DNA from: Clostridiales bacterium
Lineage (GTDB): Bacteria > Bacillota > Clostridia > Oscillospirales > Acutalibacteraceae
Reading direction: 5' to 3'
Length of the DNA: 6,370 bases
NCBI GenBank assembly: GCA_019421725.1
Contig: JAHZES010000033.1
Coordinates: forward strand, 1-6,370
The translations under genes and the position numbers were made by a program. The number at the start of each line of letters is the position of its first letter. Within the stretch, counting starts at the first letter, position 1. Below are positions 5,183 to 6,370 of this stretch, one piece after another. The notes below the pieces were generated by a model that worked only from the letters and a program-made list of their open reading frames with translations, was not told where the DNA came from and did not search any database.

Positions 5183-5188
5183 TCCTCC
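5183..5188 (-). promoter_or_regulatory. Ribosome binding site that sets the pilT start at GTG 5175
   Basis: On the minus strand this reads GGAGGA, 7 bases before GTG 5175. It lies inside the longer reading frame that starts at ATG 5217, which has no such site and would overlap the preceding gene, so the shorter pilT is preferred. Confidence 0.8.
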
Positions 5189-5197
5189 GTTTTACCG

Positions 5198-5770
5198 TCA
5201 ATTACCCGGCCACACATTCAGCGGCCGATCTTCTTCGGCGTCCGTTTCGCAGATCTGCTCTGACAAAACCCTGCACCGAAAGCTTTCCCCCGGTGCTCCC
5301 AGCTCCACTGTGACGCGGAGCTCGCTGACATTGCTGAGCGCAAAGGAATAGTCTGCCTGCATGCCGTCTCCCGGCTCGGCATTTTCCTGCAGGGAGGCCG
5401 CCGCATAAGCCGCCAGCACGCGATATCGCTCTGCCGCGTCCACAGCCTTCTCCAGCCGCTGCACCGCAGACTGAGCCTCTGCGCCGGAAAGCCCGATGCT
5501 CCGGGCGCGCTCCAGCTCCGTCGCGTCCTCCGGCAGCGCCTGCGCGCGCTGCAGCAACGCATCCAGCCGCGCCAAAACCTCTTGCGCTTCCTCTTCCGCA
5601 GAATAGTAGGTCTGCACCGTCTGCACATTTGCCTCCGTCAGCTTCAGATCCGCACGCGCCGAAACAAACGAAAGCACACCGAACGTCGTAATGCAAAGCA
5701 CCACAAAAATCATCAGAATAGAAGATATTCCCGTTCCCGGATTTGCACTGAACTTGCTTTTCTTTGCCAT
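5198..5770 (-). CDS. Single-pass membrane protein of the type IV pilus operon, unknown function
   Basis: Not a family I can name. The 190-residue protein has a basic start (MAKKSKFSANP), one hydrophobic segment (about 14-37, GISSILMIFVVLC then FGVLSFVSA), and a long, mostly helical Ala/Glu/Arg-rich region (about 44-130) that could form a coiled coil. The end (about 139-172) looks like beta strands. The topology resembles a pilin-like or PilN/PilO-like subunit with a short cytoplasmic tail and an outer domain, but no Glu is present at +5 of the hydrophobic segment, so it is not an ordinary prepilin. ATG 5770 has AAAGGAG 12 bases upstream. ATG 5800 would add 10 residues and overlap the previous stop by one base (TAATG), which would allow coupling, but it has no ribosome site. 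The gene lies between a prepilin-like gene and pilT, so a role in the pilus machine is likely by context. Confidence 0.7.
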   Translation of the reverse strand: MAKKSKFSANPGTGISSILMIFVVLCITTFGVLSFVSARADLKLTEANVQTVQTYYSAEEEAQEVLARLDALLQRAQALPEDATELERARSIGLSGAEAQSAVQRLEKAVDAAERYRVLAAYAAASLQENAEPGDGMQADYSFALSNVSELRVTVELGAPGESFRCRVLSEQICETDAEEDRPLNVWPGN

Positions 5771-5782
5771 ACCGGTTTTCTG

Positions 5783-5789
5783 CTCCTTT
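5783..5789 (-). promoter_or_regulatory. Ribosome binding site for the 190-residue membrane protein
   Basis: On the minus strand this reads AAAGGAG, 12 bases before ATG 5770. It is downstream of the alternative ATG at 5800 and so can serve only the shorter form. Confidence 0.55.
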
Positions 5790-5799
5790 CCCGCAGACA

Positions 5800-6261
5800 T
5801 TAACGCTGCGGAAGGTAATACCCCGTCTTCAACGAAACCAGTTCATCGGCCGCCTCGCCGTTTGAAAATCTTGTTGCATCGATCTGCACGGTTATCATGC
5901 GCCCTGGCCCGGTGTTCTCTTCTTCAAACCGAACGGTCAGCTCAAACGCGGCGTTTTTCTCTTCTGCCGCATTCCATTCTTCATCGTAATACAGGCAATA
6001 TCCCTTTTCGCCGAAAAAAGCGCTGTCGCCCCCCAAACCGGCGGAAAACGGCTCATCTCCGGACGGGTCGTACCCTTGCGCCAACTCAGCCACGGACTGC
6101 GCACGGATAAGCGCCCTGTTTTTCTGTTCGCTGAGTACGCTTTTCATATGTCCCTGAACAAACAGCTCCAGCGAAACAACCACAGACAAAGAAAAGAACA
6201 GGATAACAATAATGATCTCTACAAAAAATGCATTCCGCTTCTTCGTCCCCGTTTTCCCCAT
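5800..6261 (-). CDS. Type IV prepilin-like protein with a non-canonical cleavage site
   Basis: A 153-residue protein with the type III signal layout of pilins and pseudopilins: a short basic leader (MGKTGTKKRN), then AFFVEIIIVILFFSLSVVVSL (11-31) as the hydrophobic helix, continuing as an amphipathic helix to about residue 62. If cut between Asn10 and Ala11, Glu15 falls at the +5 place needed for pilus assembly, but the usual Gly (or Ala) before the cut is Asn here. The C-terminal part (about 85-150) looks like the beta-sheet domain of a small globular pilin head, with FELTVRFEEE (106-115) and MITVQIDAT (122-130). It probably acts as a minor pilin or pilus-tip subunit. ATG 6261 has AGGA 5 bases upstream. 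It follows the partial gene by 11 bases. Pilin-like nature is well supported by the N-terminus; exact role is not known. Confidence 0.78.
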   Translation of the reverse strand: MGKTGTKKRNAFFVEIIIVILFFSLSVVVSLELFVQGHMKSVLSEQKNRALIRAQSVAELAQGYDPSGDEPFSAGLGGDSAFFGEKGYCLYYDEEWNAAEEKNAAFELTVRFEEENTGPGRMITVQIDATRFSNGEAADELVSLKTGYYLPQR

Positions 6262-6272
6262 CCCTTTCCTAC

Positions 6273-6370
6273 TTATTCGTCGTTTTGCCGCACACGGATG
6301 CTCAGCTCCACGGGAGCCCCTTCGCTTTGCTCCGCGCGGATCGTCAGCACGCCGTCGTACTCGGCAAAGC
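6273..6370 (-). CDS. C-terminal end of an unidentified pilus-operon gene (runs off the right edge)
   Basis: Only the last 31 residues and the TAA stop are present (FAEYDGVLTIRAEQSEGAPV and on to VRQNDE). They suggest two beta strands, as at the end of small pilin-like subunits, but too little is visible to assign a family. The stop lies 11 bases before the next gene, which points to one operon with the prepilin-like gene, the 190-residue membrane protein and pilT. The reading frame is supported by its tight fit to that ribosome site and by an absence of stops up to the window edge. Confidence 0.6.
   Translation of the reverse strand, partial: FAEYDGVLTIRAEQSEGAPVELSIRVRQNDE

Noticed and set aside
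5176..5217. pilT start at ATG 5217
   Set aside because: It would overlap the preceding gene by 20 bases and lacks a ribosome site, whereas GGAGGA stands 7 bases before GTG 5175, giving the usual PilT N-terminus.
4699..5313. Plus-strand reading frame of 204 codons opposite pilT
   Set aside because: It is long but opposes pilT and the 190-residue gene, which carry real motifs. It has no promoter or ribosome site that I can see.
5202..5696. Minus-strand frames of 164 and 136 codons within the 190-residue gene
   Set aside because: They are alternative frames of GC-rich DNA with Gly/Ala/Cys- or Arg/Trp-rich translations and no membrane start; the 190-residue frame has a sensible signal anchor and ribosome site.

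Overview
The window looks like chromosomal DNA from a spore-forming Clostridia bacterium, probably near Oscillospiraceae/Ruminococcaceae. This is an inference from moderate GC content, Gram-positive style AGGAGG/AAAGGA ribosome binding sites, frequent TTG and GTG starts, a YpeB germination protein and a type IV pilus locus of the Firmicutes kind. No rRNA, tRNA, CRISPR array, transposase or phage gene was seen.

Left part (1-1919): the N-terminal 85 residues of a MATE-family multidrug/cation antiporter run off the left edge on the minus strand. A 306-base, AT-rich divergent region separates it from ypeB (plus strand). That region holds a very good housekeeping promoter for the MATE gene, three copies of a 12-13 base element, a separate 7-bp inverted repeat, and a possible forespore-type promoter for ypeB. 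The usual partner gene sleB is not next to ypeB.

Middle part (1920-3560): a short single-domain alkylguanine-DNA alkyltransferase-like gene (minus) converges on ypeB with only 3 bases between the stops. A 257-base region with a good promoter then leads to a class III-like polyphosphate kinase 2 gene (plus). That gene ends in an 18-bp hairpin terminator shared with the converging gene on the right.

Right part (3559-6370, all minus strand): a type IV pilus operon read from right to left. It contains the tail of an unidentified gene (partial), a prepilin-like protein with an unusual cleavage region, a single-pass membrane protein with a long helical region, and the retraction ATPase PilT. Downstream of pilT is a conserved protein of unknown function with its own -10 element. 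The pilus genes are spaced by 1-30 bases and are probably cotranscribed. The assembly ATPase, platform protein and prepilin peptidase would be expected outside the right edge.

No clearly new system was found. The parts least explained by known families are the 151-aa protein after pilT, the 190-aa membrane protein in the pilus operon, the non-canonical prepilin, and the repeated elements between the MATE gene and ypeB.
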